NCBI GenBank assembly: GCA_030522415.1 | Contig: CM060109.1 | Span: forward strand, 34,230,892 to 34,294,891 | From: Channallabes apus | Lineage: Eukaryota; Chordata; Actinopteri; Siluriformes; Clariidae | Length of the DNA stretch: 64,000 bases | Direction of reading: 5' to 3' | In this document: positions 39,101 to 53,100 of the stretch, piece by piece | Position numbering within the stretch: position 1 is the first letter of the stretch | How the letters are laid out: every line of letters begins with the position of its first letter | The notes under the pieces: generated by a model | The model's input: only the letters and a program-made list of their open reading frames with translations | The model's database searches: none | Told to the model about the DNA's origin: nothing | Made by a program: the position numbers and the translations under genes

Positions 39101-42100
39101 TAAAAAAAACTTAAGCAAGTATAGCCACTTTCAGTTTCTTTTTTAAAGCAACTGGTGCCAAGAGGAATCATGAATTAAGGTTAATTGAGGTTTAATGTCT
39201 ATTTATTTCATATTTTATGTCTTTTCTAAATGCTTTGATTATTTTTATATGCAAAAGTATGATTATAGTGTTGGAAATTGGTAATATTGTTGGTGGATGG
39301 AACGAATTATCTGTATTTACTTTATTTCCTATGGGACAAATACAAAATTTTGCCTTTTGAACTCTCCTCCCAGACGGGTTTAAATTCATATGTCGAGGTA
39401 CCACTGTACAACACTTTGCAATACTATACTATGTTATGCCACATGGAAGTATGGCAACTGTTTAAAAAAGAGTGTCCCTCCTTTAACACAGCATAGCCCT
39501 GACAATATTATCATAATATATGGAACTCACTAACGGCTCCATATTGTATCTCCATATGTATCTGCGCATCATATCTAAGCTGTAATAAATTTGTCATGAA
39601 GGTTATAAGAACATTCTGTCTTTAGTTACAAGTAGCTGTGTGAACAAACGGATAGGGAGTGGTGTATATCACATAGCACAGCTTACAGTGCACAGGAAAC
39701 CTCTAATTTTTCTTACTGATTCAATTAAAGACTTTTGAAGTTGATTCTTACAGAAACTATGTTTAACATAAGCAAAAGATTTGTTTAACGCAAGATTATT
39801 ATTATTTTTTATTGCTCCTTTATGTTAGTTTGCACATTAATGTTAATTTGTTAGATAATATTGAATATTTTAATAAACTAAACACATTGTAGAAATTGGA
39901 ATGATATTTTCAGGTCAATGATGTGTCTTTTTCTCTTTAGCAGTTTCAGTCTAGTAATATTGTTACTTTTGATACTATCTTCTTTGTGCTGTTAAGCAAA
40001 TTAGACGTGCTTTTTTGTTTATTTGACGTGAATACAAAATACGAAGGGTGTCACTGGTCTACACAACAAAGGTAGTCAAAGAAAGGTATCTTCAGTTAAA
40101 AAAACATGAGTCTAGTGCATATTTCCATATACACTATGTCCATATATTGTCCATTTAATGCTCCTTCTTTCCTCTCTGTAGGCTATGCAGCATGTATGGA
40201 TGGAGGGCAATTCTCCAACGAAGTGTGATCGATGTCACCGCAGTATCAAGTATTACCAAGGCCTTACTGGCCTTCATTGTGTTTGGTGTCAAATTACTGT
40301 AAGTGTATATCACTGTCTGGTGGTCATTATGAGCTTGACATTAAATTTCTGCTTTTACATTGAGCGGCTCAGTTTGCAGTTAGGCTTAATTGGAAATTAT
40401 CTGAATTATTTGAACAGTGATGTAATTTCATACACTTTATTTTATTTTACATGAGGATTTAGGTTTTATGGTACAAATGCACAAATTTAAAGGATAAGTA
40501 TTTATTTTAATAGAGAACTTTTAATGTACAGTAGGTCATGTTTAAGATGTTGTAATGTGCAATTCCATCCTCATGGTGGCACTATTTCCTTTCTTTTGTA
40601 CTATTCTGTTTAATCTTAGTTAACCTAAGGGATCTAATCCCTATGTCCAGGTAATTAAAGGTTACATTTTTGAACAACCTTTCTAACAAACATGTTTCCA
40701 GCAAGGTGGTGCTAGGGGGAAACATTAAATATTATTATTTTTTTTATTTTTTTTATAGCATTGTGCCACTGTACGAGTCAGGTGCAAACTTTATTAGCTC
40801 AGGCCATTGTTGATTCTCTGGCTCTTTAATGCAGATTTGTATTTTTATCTGCAGCTCCATAATAAGTGTGCATCTCATGTGAAGCCAGATTGTGATGGTG
40901 GAGCACTAAAAGACCATACCCTTTTGCCATCTTACATCTGCCCTGTCGTACTGGTCAGTTCACTCTTTTAATTGATGCAGCGCATGCATTTAGTGTTTAA
41001 CATGTTTGAACACATGCATCATATTATTACATAATTAGGACATTTTGTCTTTTCTCTTGTCCAGGATCGTCACTCGGTTGTAAAAAGGGGAGAAGGTGAG
41101 TCATCCCCCAGCACAAGTCCTGATGACTCCAACCAGTGCTTTAAGTTCACTGGAGATGGTCAAGCACTTCAGGTCAGCCATCATATGCCAGTCTAGATCT
41201 TTCTGAACAGCCTCAGGCACTTTAACTGAGACATTGTATTATAATGTGGATATACTCTCTCAGTTTTTCCTTTGCATTTACAGATCACCCCTCTTCCAGG
41301 AACACATCCTCTACTTGTGCTGGTGAATCCGAAGAGTGGTGGTCGACAGGGCGAGAGGTGTGGGATGTTTCTGTTCCACTGACTATTTCATGTATTGTTG
41401 TGGAAATTATTTATTTACCTGACCACCATTTTACACCTGAACATGCAATATTTTTCTGTGTCATACGATTTTATATAATTTTATTTAAGTGATTTTAGGA
41501 CTTGAGTGTCCTAACAAAAATCGATTTGTCAGTGGCCAGCATTTCCACTTTCTGTAATCATCATGTGCATGTCCAGCGTTTCTACCATGTGTATTCTGCT
41601 GTTCCTGCGTGTCACTCTGTTCTAAATATCATCAAAGCAAACAGGAGGCAGTGCTTCTGTTCAAGAAGGATGAATGTAGGTGTTGTTACAGCTCACGCCG
41701 CCCACCACACATTCTCAGTTTGCCGAGGGACCAATTTGGGATCCAGCAGGAGCGTCACCATAGCAACGCACTTATAAATACCAATAATGGCCCGATTATT
41801 CCCTATTATTAGACACCAGCTCACACAAAGACGTGTTAACTGCCCCAGATCCAAAAAAGAACACGATTTGAACTGTTCCCTTGATGCAAATAAGTCGATG
41901 AAGTGGTCATCTCTGAATCACATTCAGTGCCCATTGTACTTTTTCCATGGTCTTAACAGTCTTCAGTGCTGTGAAAGCTAGCTGGGAAGGTTTAGACTCA
42001 TGACTGCCCTTATATTCTTTCAAAGTGAAAGAATGGTGTTTTAAATGATTGTAAGTGCTCGGATTATCGCTTTTCTCAACATAACGAGCAGTGCTCCAGA

Positions 42101-42936
42101 CTAAAAGCTTTTTGCATGATGTGCTTTAGACTTTCAGACTGTCGCTCGCTCGCACTCTTTCTTGCTCTCTCCCTCCCCTAGTTTACACTACTGAGAAACA
42201 GAAAGTAGTAGTCATCATCTCACTCATCATGTGTACTGCTTAATCCTGTATACAGGGTCGCGGGAGGCCTGAAGCCTATCCCAGGAGACTTAGGGCACGA
42301 AGCGTGGTACACCTTGGATGGAGTGCCAATCCATCACGGGGCACACACACTCACTCACACGCTATCTGCAATTTGGGAATGCCAATTAGCCTAAAACTAT
42401 GGGAGGAACCCTACATGCACACAGACTTGAGGCGGGAATCAAACCCAGAGCCTGGAGTCACGAGGCCACAGTGCTAACCACTAAGCCACAGTGGAAAGGA
42501 GTAATGTGTGCTCAAAAATAAAAGTGAAGGGCATAGCAGACATCTCATTTGTCATTTCCACTAATTCCTACTTGTCACAGATACTGAAAGTTACTTAACT
42601 GTCTGTGTGTTTGTTGTGTGTTTGAATCTATCATTTTGTCTACTGACTAACTAATTCACCGCTGTCTGTTTTTCTCAGGGTATTACGAAAGTTTCAGTAT
42701 CTGCTCAACCCCAGACAGGTTTACAGTCTAGATCGTGGAGGACCCATGGTAGGGTAAGTCACCAGAAATAAACCCAGAACATGGACTTTTGAAGGAATAG
42801 TAAGAGTATTTTTGTGAAATCTTTTCTAAAGCCCATCATTTAGTGACCATCATTTATATGGGTAGTGAGTCTGCTACTTTAGGTAAAGATCTTACCCCAA
42901 CCCTAATCCATTGTTAGCTGATGACCCAGAACCCTC

Positions 42937-42967
<31 letters not shown>

Positions 42968-45900
42968 TCTCATATTAGTAACATCACAACTTATAATTTT
43001 TTTTTTCAACTTTATGTCTTGAAATATAAATAGAAATGACAATGAAAATAGAACATGTTTTGACTTCATTCATGCAAAATACTAAAATATCAAATATCAA
43101 AGAATGTGTTAAACGACTTCTTTGAACAAGTTGCATCAGAACTGTATTTATTATGCATGCCGCCAACAACATAAATCATCAAACTGGCATTTTCAGTTGT
43201 AAGAAAAGGGGAAAAAATATTTAATAGGCCTACAACAAAGTGTCAGATATATAACTTTTCTTTCAATGGTAATAATTAAAAAGTGATTAAAAACAATGTT
43301 GTCTTTCCTTCCCCATTCAGCATATACTGACACTGGTTCAAACAGTTAAGCCAATTGCATAAAAAAAAAACTAATGTGTACATATATTTCAGGATTTATG
43401 GGTAAAACTCTGTCCTGTGATTTGAGAGAGCATTATATTGAAAACTGTGTTTCCTCTGTTTAGAGAAATCATGTATCATCACTCACTATTGATTTACCCA
43501 TGCTTTTGATATCATTAATTCTTTGGTGTTGAAGGCCTTTGGAACATTGATGCCATGTTTTGGCAAATACACCCTGTCATATCTCTCTGCACTTCTGTTG
43601 ATCTAAAATCAACCAAAACCAACTTGGTCAAAGAGCATCTTAAGCAGACACACTGAGACTGTGGCTCACAGAATCAGAATCCAGGTTGTTCTGACTGCAC
43701 CAGGGCACCAGGCGTTCCACCTCCTTTAGATAAGCAGACTCGTCACCCTCTTGGATGAGTCCAATGAGCGTAGTGTCGTCTGCAAATTTCAAAAGCAGTG
43801 GTAAAGTTCTGTATTGTGTAATTGTCTTTTTCAAGCACCACAAAGTATAGGCACTGGTAGTAAAAAAGAGTTTGACTAAACATTTCAAACAGGATTAGGT
43901 GTTTCTAGCTTTTAATTTCCAGTAAAACTGCAAGACCATCACTTTTGCCTGTCTCAAGGCTAACTCGTAAAAACACCCACCTGTCCCAAGGAAATTAACC
44001 TCTGCACTCAACGCAAATAAGTAACTGACACAAACCCAACCAAAGAGGATACTTGTTTCCTCTTTTCAGAGTCTTCCAAAGTATTCTCAGTTTTTTTCTT
44101 AATGGAATTTCATGGAATTGAATTCCATCATTATTTTGTAAATGTGCTGCACACTGTAACCTTGTAGTCTTGTGTACACTACACAAGGTATGGACTAAAC
44201 GTTAGGTGTAGTTCAGCGCAGCAGTTTTCCAGAAATATCAAAAATGCAGTAATACACTGACCTTTATAGAAGAATGAGGTTGATTTGGAGCCTATCCCAG
44301 AAACACTCGGGAATAAAGTGGGAATTCACCTTGGATGAAACACTAGTCCTTTGCAGGGCACTACATGAACACATGGACACATTTATGTGTTAAGGGGCAA
44401 AGAGAAGCAAATTCACTTACCGATAGGTTTTTGGGAGGTAAGAGAAAACCAGAGAACACAGAGGTGACGTGGGGAGCGAATGTAAAATAACACACAGACA
44501 GTAATTCAGAGTAGAATAGACCTGTAAACCCTCGATCTATGAGGTGGCCTTCTGTTACAGTATCTTTAATTATCAGGTGATACAATGTTGGCAGAAATAA
44601 GAAAAAAAACATGTTTGAATCCTCCTTCTTGGAGAAGGTTAATCATGTTTGGAATATGGAATATGAGTCAGGGACATACATTCATCTGACGGACAAGTGA
44701 TGGATCATCTGTAGCAATAAAGATAACTACTTTCTAATGACTAATTCAAAGCATCTGGTATAGAGATGTGATTATGAAGATGTGTGCTGCTCTGAATATT
44801 GTCGGAGCTAATTTGTCATCATATGGTACTAAGTTACTCATAGTTTTGCATGTGTGACACATTAGCATAGTAGTGTACTTCACAGGAGCATGAACCCATG
44901 CGTCCCCACTTACACACACTGACACACGCACACATGTTACGCTTCAGTACGTTCTGTACCTCTGAGTGAGCTGTTTAACAGGGCTTTTCATTCACGAAAA
45001 AAAAACAAGAACAAAAGGTGAAGTTGTAACACAGAAGAGCAGCCAACCCATTCTCTCCCACATGCTACCCCCCACCACGCCACATACACACAAAGTCACG
45101 ACCAGAGCTGTGCTCAATTTGAAAAAACCATCAGAGAATAGAGAGATAAAAAAAACTGCTCATGCAATAAAGTAGGGCAGCACATGACAACGGAAACTAT
45201 AGATTAAAATATAAATATTGCAACAAAAAAAAGTGGTTGTATTAACAACAAGCATTGTTTATATAAATGAAGCAATCAAGATCTCATGATTTTTGCATGA
45301 GAGCCATGCTTCAGATTTACATGAAAAATCTCAATAACTTTGCGCTTCATGTCATACCTTTAGACATTTTTATTGAGCAGCTACAGTAAGATTCAGCTTT
45401 TCTGTTGTCAGGACCTTGGAGCTCATAAATTTCTTCTACCAGGATACAAAGAGTGAGGAGACTTGTGCTTGGCTGAGTTTGTGCAGAAGAAAATTAATTT
45501 AATGTATTATGGATACAGATTTCCTGTTTGTTTTCTGCTTGCATCTCAACGTCAAAATACAATGCCTTTTAAACAGCCGTCACAATATGCTTATATCCGC
45601 ATTTGTCTTGCCTTTATTTATATCTGCCACATTTATATTGATTACGTTCAAGATTACGTCTTCATTTCCTCATAGACATACGTTTTCCATATTGATTTAA
45701 TGTTTCTTCTACAAACCGGATTACAAAAAAGTTGGGACACTAAACAAATTGTGAATAAAAACTGAATGCAATGATGCGGAGATGGCAAATGTCAATATTT
45801 TATTCAGAATAGAACATAAATCACGGGACAAAAGTTTAAACTGAGAAAATGTATCATTTTAAGGGGAAAATATGGTGAATCAAAATGTCATGGTGTCAAC

Positions 45901-48900
45901 AAATCCCAAAAAAGTTGGGACAAGTAGCTATAAGAGGCTGGAAAAAGTACATTTGAGCAATTATTTGACTCTTCTGAAATGTAGTATGAAGTCATCCTAC
46001 AAACCGGATTCCAAAAAAGTTGGGACACTAAACAAATTGTGAATAAAAACTGAATGCAATGATGTGGAGATGGCAAATGTCAATATTTTATTCAGAATAG
46101 AACATAGATGACAGATCAAAAGTTTAATCCGAGAAAATGTATAATTTTAAAGGAAAAATATGTTGATTCCAAATTTCACGGTGTCAACAAATCACAAAAA
46201 AGTTGGGACAAGTAGCAATAAGAGGCTGGAAAAAGTAAATTTGAGCATAACGAAGAGCTGGAAGAGCAATTAACAGTAATTAGGTTAATTGGCAACATGA
46301 TTGGGTATAAAAAGAGCTTCTCAGAGTGGCAGTGTCTCCCAGAAGCCAAGATGGGTAGAGGATCACCAATTCCCACAATGTTGCGCAGAAAGATAGTGGA
46401 GCAATATCAGAAAGGTGTTACCCAGCGAAAAATTGCAAAGACTTTGCAGTTATCATCATCAACTGTGCATAATATCATCCAAAGATTCAGAGAATCTGGA
46501 ACAATCTCTGTGCGTAAGGGTCAAGGGCGTAAAACCATACTGGATGCTCGTGATCTCCGGGCCCTTAAACGACACTGCACCACAAACAGGAATGCTACTG
46601 TAAAGGAAATCACAGAATGGGCTCTTTAATACTTCCAGAAACCATCGTCAGTGAACACAATCCACCGTGCCATCCGCCGTTGCCAGCTGAAACTCTACAG
46701 TGCAAAGAAGAAGCCATTTCTAAGCAAGATCCACAAGCACAGGCGTTTTCATTGGGCCAGGGATCATTTAAAATGGAGTGTGGCAAAATGGAAGACTGTT
46801 CTGTGGTCAGACGAGTCACGATTCGAAGTTCTTGTTGGAAATGTGGGACGCCATGTCAACCCGGACCAAAGAGGACAAGGAGAACCCAAGTTGTTATCAA
46901 CGCTCAGTTCAGAAGCCTGCATCTCTGATGGTATGGGGTTGCATGAGTGCGTGTGGCATGGGCAGCTTGCATGTCTGGAAAGGCACCATCAATGCAGAAA
47001 AATATATTCAGCTTCTAGAACAACATATGCTCCCATCCAGACGTCATTTCTCTTTCATTTTTCAACAAGATAATGCCAGACCACATTCTGCATCAATCAC
47101 AACATCATGGCTGCGTAGGAGAAGGATCCGGGTACTGAAATGGCCAGTCTGCAGTCCAGATCTTTCCCCTATAGAGACCATTTGGCGCATCATAAAGAGG
47201 AAGGTGCGACAAAGAAGGCCCAAGACGATTGAACAGTTAGAGGCCTGTATTAGACTAGAATGGGAGAACATTCCTATTTCTAAACTTGAGAAACTGGTCT
47301 CCTCGGTCCCCAGACGTCTGTTGAGTGTTGTAAGAAGAAGGGGAGATGCCACACAGTGGTGAAAATGGCCTTGTCCCAACTTTTTTGGGATTTGTTGACA
47401 CCATGACATTTTGATTCATCATATTTTTCCTTTAAAATGATACATTTTCTCGGATTAAACTTTTGATCTGTCATCTATGTTCTATTCTGAATAAAATATT
47501 GACATTTGCCATCTCCACATCATTGCATTCAGTTTTTATTCACAATTTGTTTAGTGTCCCAACTTTTTTGGAATCCGGTTTGTATTTGATTCACTGTTTT
47601 TTACATAAAATCAATATCTCCAGTTGTCTCGCTAAAGAGCAGGGCTTAATCAAACTTTTGTTGGTGCACAAGTCAGTTTGCTCTCAGTGCCAGTCCCAGG
47701 ACATATCATTTCTTCAGGGCCATGTGAAAACAAATTAACCGTCTTTTGCTTGATCTTCTGATTTTTTGCCTTCCAGTTTAAACTTCTTTCGTGATGTGCC
47801 TGACTTCAGAGTACTGGCCTGTGGAGGTGATGGAACAGTGGGTTGGATCTTGGATTGCATTGGTAAGTGTCGTTTTGAAGATTTTTAATTTAGCAGGTGC
47901 TTTTATTTAAATCATTTTACCACTGAGCCAAGCATTTCACAGTTAAGACTCTGCTCAAGGGCCTAACAATGACAGATTTTTGATCATTAGTCTACCGCTC
48001 TTAAATTGGTTAATTGACCTTATATTATCTGGAGTGAACTAAAATATTGTGTCTCACAAGTTTTACCACAGATATTTTAACTATATCCAATTATTTAAAT
48101 GTTAAAGCTCAATGGGCTAGACTGGAACAAATGCAGGACTCACTGAGGAACTTGGACATACAATTGTAGCTGCATTTAATGGGCTTCTGAAAGGATTATA
48201 AATTCATAAATTACCTAGGAAGTGTGTACATTCATCTGTGACTTCTTTTATATGACTGAGTGGTGGATAGCAGTGAAGAGATAATGGCTTGTCTTTCCCC
48301 CCACTGACAACCATGCTGATGTTAATGGGTAAGCATTACAGAGGAGCCAGTGTGGGGAGTGATAGACACTGCCATTAAGTGCTGATTTAGAATCAGTTGC
48401 ATCTGATACTGGATCGGTGGGTTTGAACTGTTATTCTCATGGGAGCCAGTGAGTGTCCATTAGTAGAAGAGCAGGAGAAAGCCAACTTTGTTGAAGTAGC
48501 CTGAGTGCTGATTTAAGAGCACCTTCATTGCTCCTTTAATGGCAAAAACTGACTTTTAATTAAATCAACCTGATCCTCGATCAGCTCTCTGGAGTTTCTG
48601 CAAACTCCTCACTCACATGAGTTTAACATGCATTAGAAAATAGCTTCTGGTTGTAGACAACGGTTAATCCCTGTGGTTAGGCAATAAATCAATGAAGTAT
48701 CAACAAAAGCAGGATCTCAGTAGGCTCCATGCAAACTGCAGGACAGAGAGACACCCTAGAACAATCAGCAAATGTAAAAATTGCAAACATTGCCCCACCC
48801 CACTGGAATAAATAAAAGGGACCCAGATATCTAGTTTCTTTTGCCTATTTGACTTGTATTATGTATGTCATGCTTTTTGTGGACCTTTACTGTCTAACAT

Positions 48901-50121
48901 AATTTCATTTATGTATAGGGAAATAAAAATAATTGAAAATCAGCATACCTTTTACCTCTGTAATGAGTGTATTGTTAGTATATATACAGTATATGTTGCT
49001 TTTTACTGTAAATACTGTGAATTCTCAGACTACAAAGTGCTTTTGTATTATTTGCATTGTTTTCTCACTTTTGTGCCCTTCTCCAGATAAGGCTAATTTT
49101 TCCCGCCACCCTCCTGTCGCCATCCTACCGCTAGGTACTGGGAATGACCTGGCACGCTGCCTACGCTGGGGTGGAGGTGAGAGTCACCTTTATATGTGTT
49201 TGTGGATTGGGAGGTATTTCCTACTGCAAAACTATTCAGTTTATTTTTAAGCCTAAAGTTTTTACTTAAATTATTGTACCTAAGTAATATTTTGTTTATT
49301 TCATAAATTTTTCATTTTACTTCATATCTTAGATTTAATCACATTTATCAGATTTAAGTCATATAATGAAAATGAAAACCACTTACTGGCCTTGATATGG
49401 TATAAAAACAGGCATAATATACTCACGGCCAAAACATGGAATTGATGGTAAAAAGTGTCTCACCAGGGTGAATCATATAACACGATTTTTCATACCACTT
49501 TATGCTTTTTTTCTCCCTATCCATGCTTTGTTTTTTGTAAACATGCATACCCATTTATATTTTTATCAGATAAAAAGAAACACATTTGCTAAATACAATT
49601 TCGTGCCCTTTTATGTGGTGTCAGTAACTTTTTAAAATTAAAATCTTTCAATGATCTTAATTGTCATTCAGATGAAACTTGAAACTTCATGAATGATAGG
49701 AGTGCATTATTCTAAAATGTGCATTATTCTAAAATGCTAAATTGTTAAGCAAGATTGATCACCTTTATGTTTCATAAACTTAAGAAGTAGCTTCTTTGGC
49801 ACACACATGTTCTGTATTACAGTTAGAACTTGGATTGCAAGCATAAGCATTGAGTTCCGGAAGTGTGCTTATACTGTATATCAAAGCACTCATATATCAA
49901 AGCGAATTTCCCCATAAGAAATAATGGAAACTAAAATTATTCGTTCGACAGTCCAAAAACAGTGATATGAAAAATAGCTAATACAAAATGTAAAGTAAAA
50001 ATAAAACTAGTTAACCTGCACTTTACCTTTTAAAAGCTTTGTGGACACAAAACACACAGACACGCACACACACACCACACACACCACACACACCACACAC
50101 ACACACACACCACACACACCA

Positions 50122-50169
<48 letters not shown>

Positions 50170-53100
50170 AATCACGTACTGAGACTGAGCATGGGAGACA
50201 ATTACTCACAATCCCACAGAGCAAGAGAGAGAAGAATCATTGGCTCAGTTGTGATGACATGACACTCAGCAGACAAAATAAATTTAACAAATTAAAATTA
50301 ATTAAAATATTTTCTCATCTCATCTATTTTCTTGACCAAGTTACCACTGTAAAATGACCAAGTCAGATCCAAGGTTCCACTGTACAGTCTGCAAGATTTT
50401 AAAATAAATTTTAACTTGTTATTACTGTACAGTGGAATCTTTGATTGTGAGTAACTTGGTCTGCAAAGGTTTTGCAAGATGAGTAAAAGTTTTAAATAAA
50501 TTTTAACTTGATAAACGAGCGAGGTATTGACATACATACGAGTAGTACGCTTTGTTTGCCGAGCGTCGTGTGATCACAACTAAGCCAGTGGTTCTTCTCT
50601 CGGGGGCTGCGGGATTGTGGGTGTTTGTACACATCCGTGCACACATACTGTTTACTATAACATTGTGACCACATGTGTGCATGTCTGCGTAAAGCATTTT
50701 TTTGTTTTTTCATGGTGTTCTTATGAAGACCGTTCTGGTTGCCCATGTTGTTATTCCAATATAATTCTAATAAATTTGTGATTCTATGATAATATGATTC
50801 TAATATGATTAATATGAATATAATAAAAGAAAAAAATATATATGTTTAATTATTTAATTTTTTTATGAGATTTTACACGTTTATAAGAGGAGAGGAATCG
50901 ATTGTGGCACATAATCACAATTACAGTTTGCCTTATGTGAAGCCCGTACAGGGTCACGCAAGTTCATAGATCTTTTTACTTTAAATCCATAGCCACTGAA
51001 ATTTTTTCAAAGCCAAAGCTGCTTTGAAATTAACAATAGAAAATCAAATAGAATCAGACCTAAAAGATGACATAATGTCTGCCCATATTATGTTTTTTTG
51101 TATTCAGCATACAGACGTGCATATACAGTATATATTCAGCAGATACAAGTGCTGCAAAGTCAAAGGTTGTCAGTTTGCTATAATTAAACTTTAAACTACA
51201 TTTATCATGTAGATCTATAATTTTGGGCAACCGTGTGTATGTATAGGGGAAAATGTGGAATATGAAAACTGTTGAGCAAAATGTCAGATCCAAGGTGCAT
51301 TTTGTCTACAGTGGATTAAAATGTAAAAATGCATTTTAGCCTGTTAGGCAGTTGTGTACTTGTGGAGGTTGTGGAGTAATTACCCTGTTACATCATGTCT
51401 CTATTTCTGACGTGAATGAGTTTGTTGAATGATGTTTTTTCCACTGGATAGCTGCAGTCAATTTATTTTTCTTTGGCAAGAGCGAAGTACTGTATGATAT
51501 ACTTAATAGCAACAAGTCAAAGGTGAAATGTTTATTGAAATGTTAAGATTCAACTACCTGAAATTGAGAATGTACAAACGATTAATGCAAGCGTTTGCAT
51601 TCATTAATATTAATGTTATTAATTGATTTACAAGGACTCTATATGATTTCTGCATCCATTTTAGTGTGAGGGCACTTGGGTCTGGGTTCTGTTCATGCAG
51701 AAAGAATGAGCTCAACTGTAGGTGTCATCACAGGGAAGGCCAGACACACAGGGCTGCCAGGAAAGTGTCAATATTCCTGTTTCAGTAACAGTGTTTTGAC
51801 CCTCCTTAAGAAAAACACCTCAGCCTTGGTGGAGTGTCTATGTCCAACCTACAACATAGAGCTGTTACAGTAATATAAGACAACCACACTGGGGACCCTG
51901 TCTCTGGGCAGAGAATGCTAGACACATCATCATCCATATAGTGTTGACAGAATGGCCTCAACTTGCAGCTTGATTCCTTGTCTGTTGCAGTACTTCTATA
52001 TTTACTTCGAAATATTTATTTTATTTTTTTGTCCACTTCAGTCTCTTGATGGTGCAATAAGTCAGCTGTGTTAACCTAGTTATCATTTCGCATATCTTTT
52101 TTGACACAACTTCTGAAAATGCAGACACAACCAATACAAATCTCATGGCGATCGTGGTTTATTCTAATTCCTTTGTTTGATCTTATTAAACTCATTTTTA
52201 AAGGCTGATGACCAAAGCAAAGATGGTGATTAATCTGTCAGGATTGCAGGAAAATGTTAATGTGCTACTATTTGTTGTCAGATGGACTAACCTGAGGTGA
52301 CCAGAAGACGTAGCTTTAGCGGTTAGCCCAATGTAGCGTGGAGGATAAACCCAAACGCGGAAAGAAGCGAGTAGGCAGGATCGCCACGCGATTTAGTTTA
52401 AGGACTCTCACAAAAACGGAGCAAGGGAGAAACACAAATTTAACCCGCGTCCTAAAAATACACACACAATAGCAAAGACAACGGAACCAACATGTGAGTA
52501 CTCACGGTTTGCTGAAACGATACCTGGAGCTGACATGGGCCGAACTCAATGACTGAGCGGTAAGCTATCGTTTGTTTACCTCCTTTATACTTCCTGGTTT
52601 TGCGCCCGTCTTACTTCCGGGTCCTAGTGCCGGGCGCAGATTGGGTGTGTATGACAGTACCCCCCTGTCCAGGACTGGCTCCTGACGGTCCTGGGGTGGA
52701 GGATACCCTGTGACGGTAGTCCCGAATTAGCTGAGGGTCGAGAATGAACCGGGCCGGGATCCAAGATCGCTCCTCGGGGCCATAGCCCTCCCAGTCCACC
52801 AGGTATTGCATACCTTTGCCCCGAGGGCGCGAATCGAGGATTCGGCGCACGGTGTAGGCGGGACCGCCGTCGATGATCCGGGGAGGAGGAGCTGGGGGGG
52901 TGGGTGGAATCATTGGCGAGGTGATGAAGGGTTTGAATTGGGACAGGTGGAATACTGGGTGAATCCGGAGCGCCGCAGGCAGCTGGAGCCGGTAGGTGAC
53001 AGGATTGATTTTGTGGGTGATGCGGTATGGTCCGATGAACCTGGGGGAGAGCTTCTTGGACTCGGTGTGAAGGTGGAGGTTTTTTGAGGAAAGCCATACC

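Noticed and set aside
50048..50165. CRISPR-like regular spacing
   Set aside because: Units of CCACACA are a degenerate microsatellite with no unique spacers, in a vertebrate genome.
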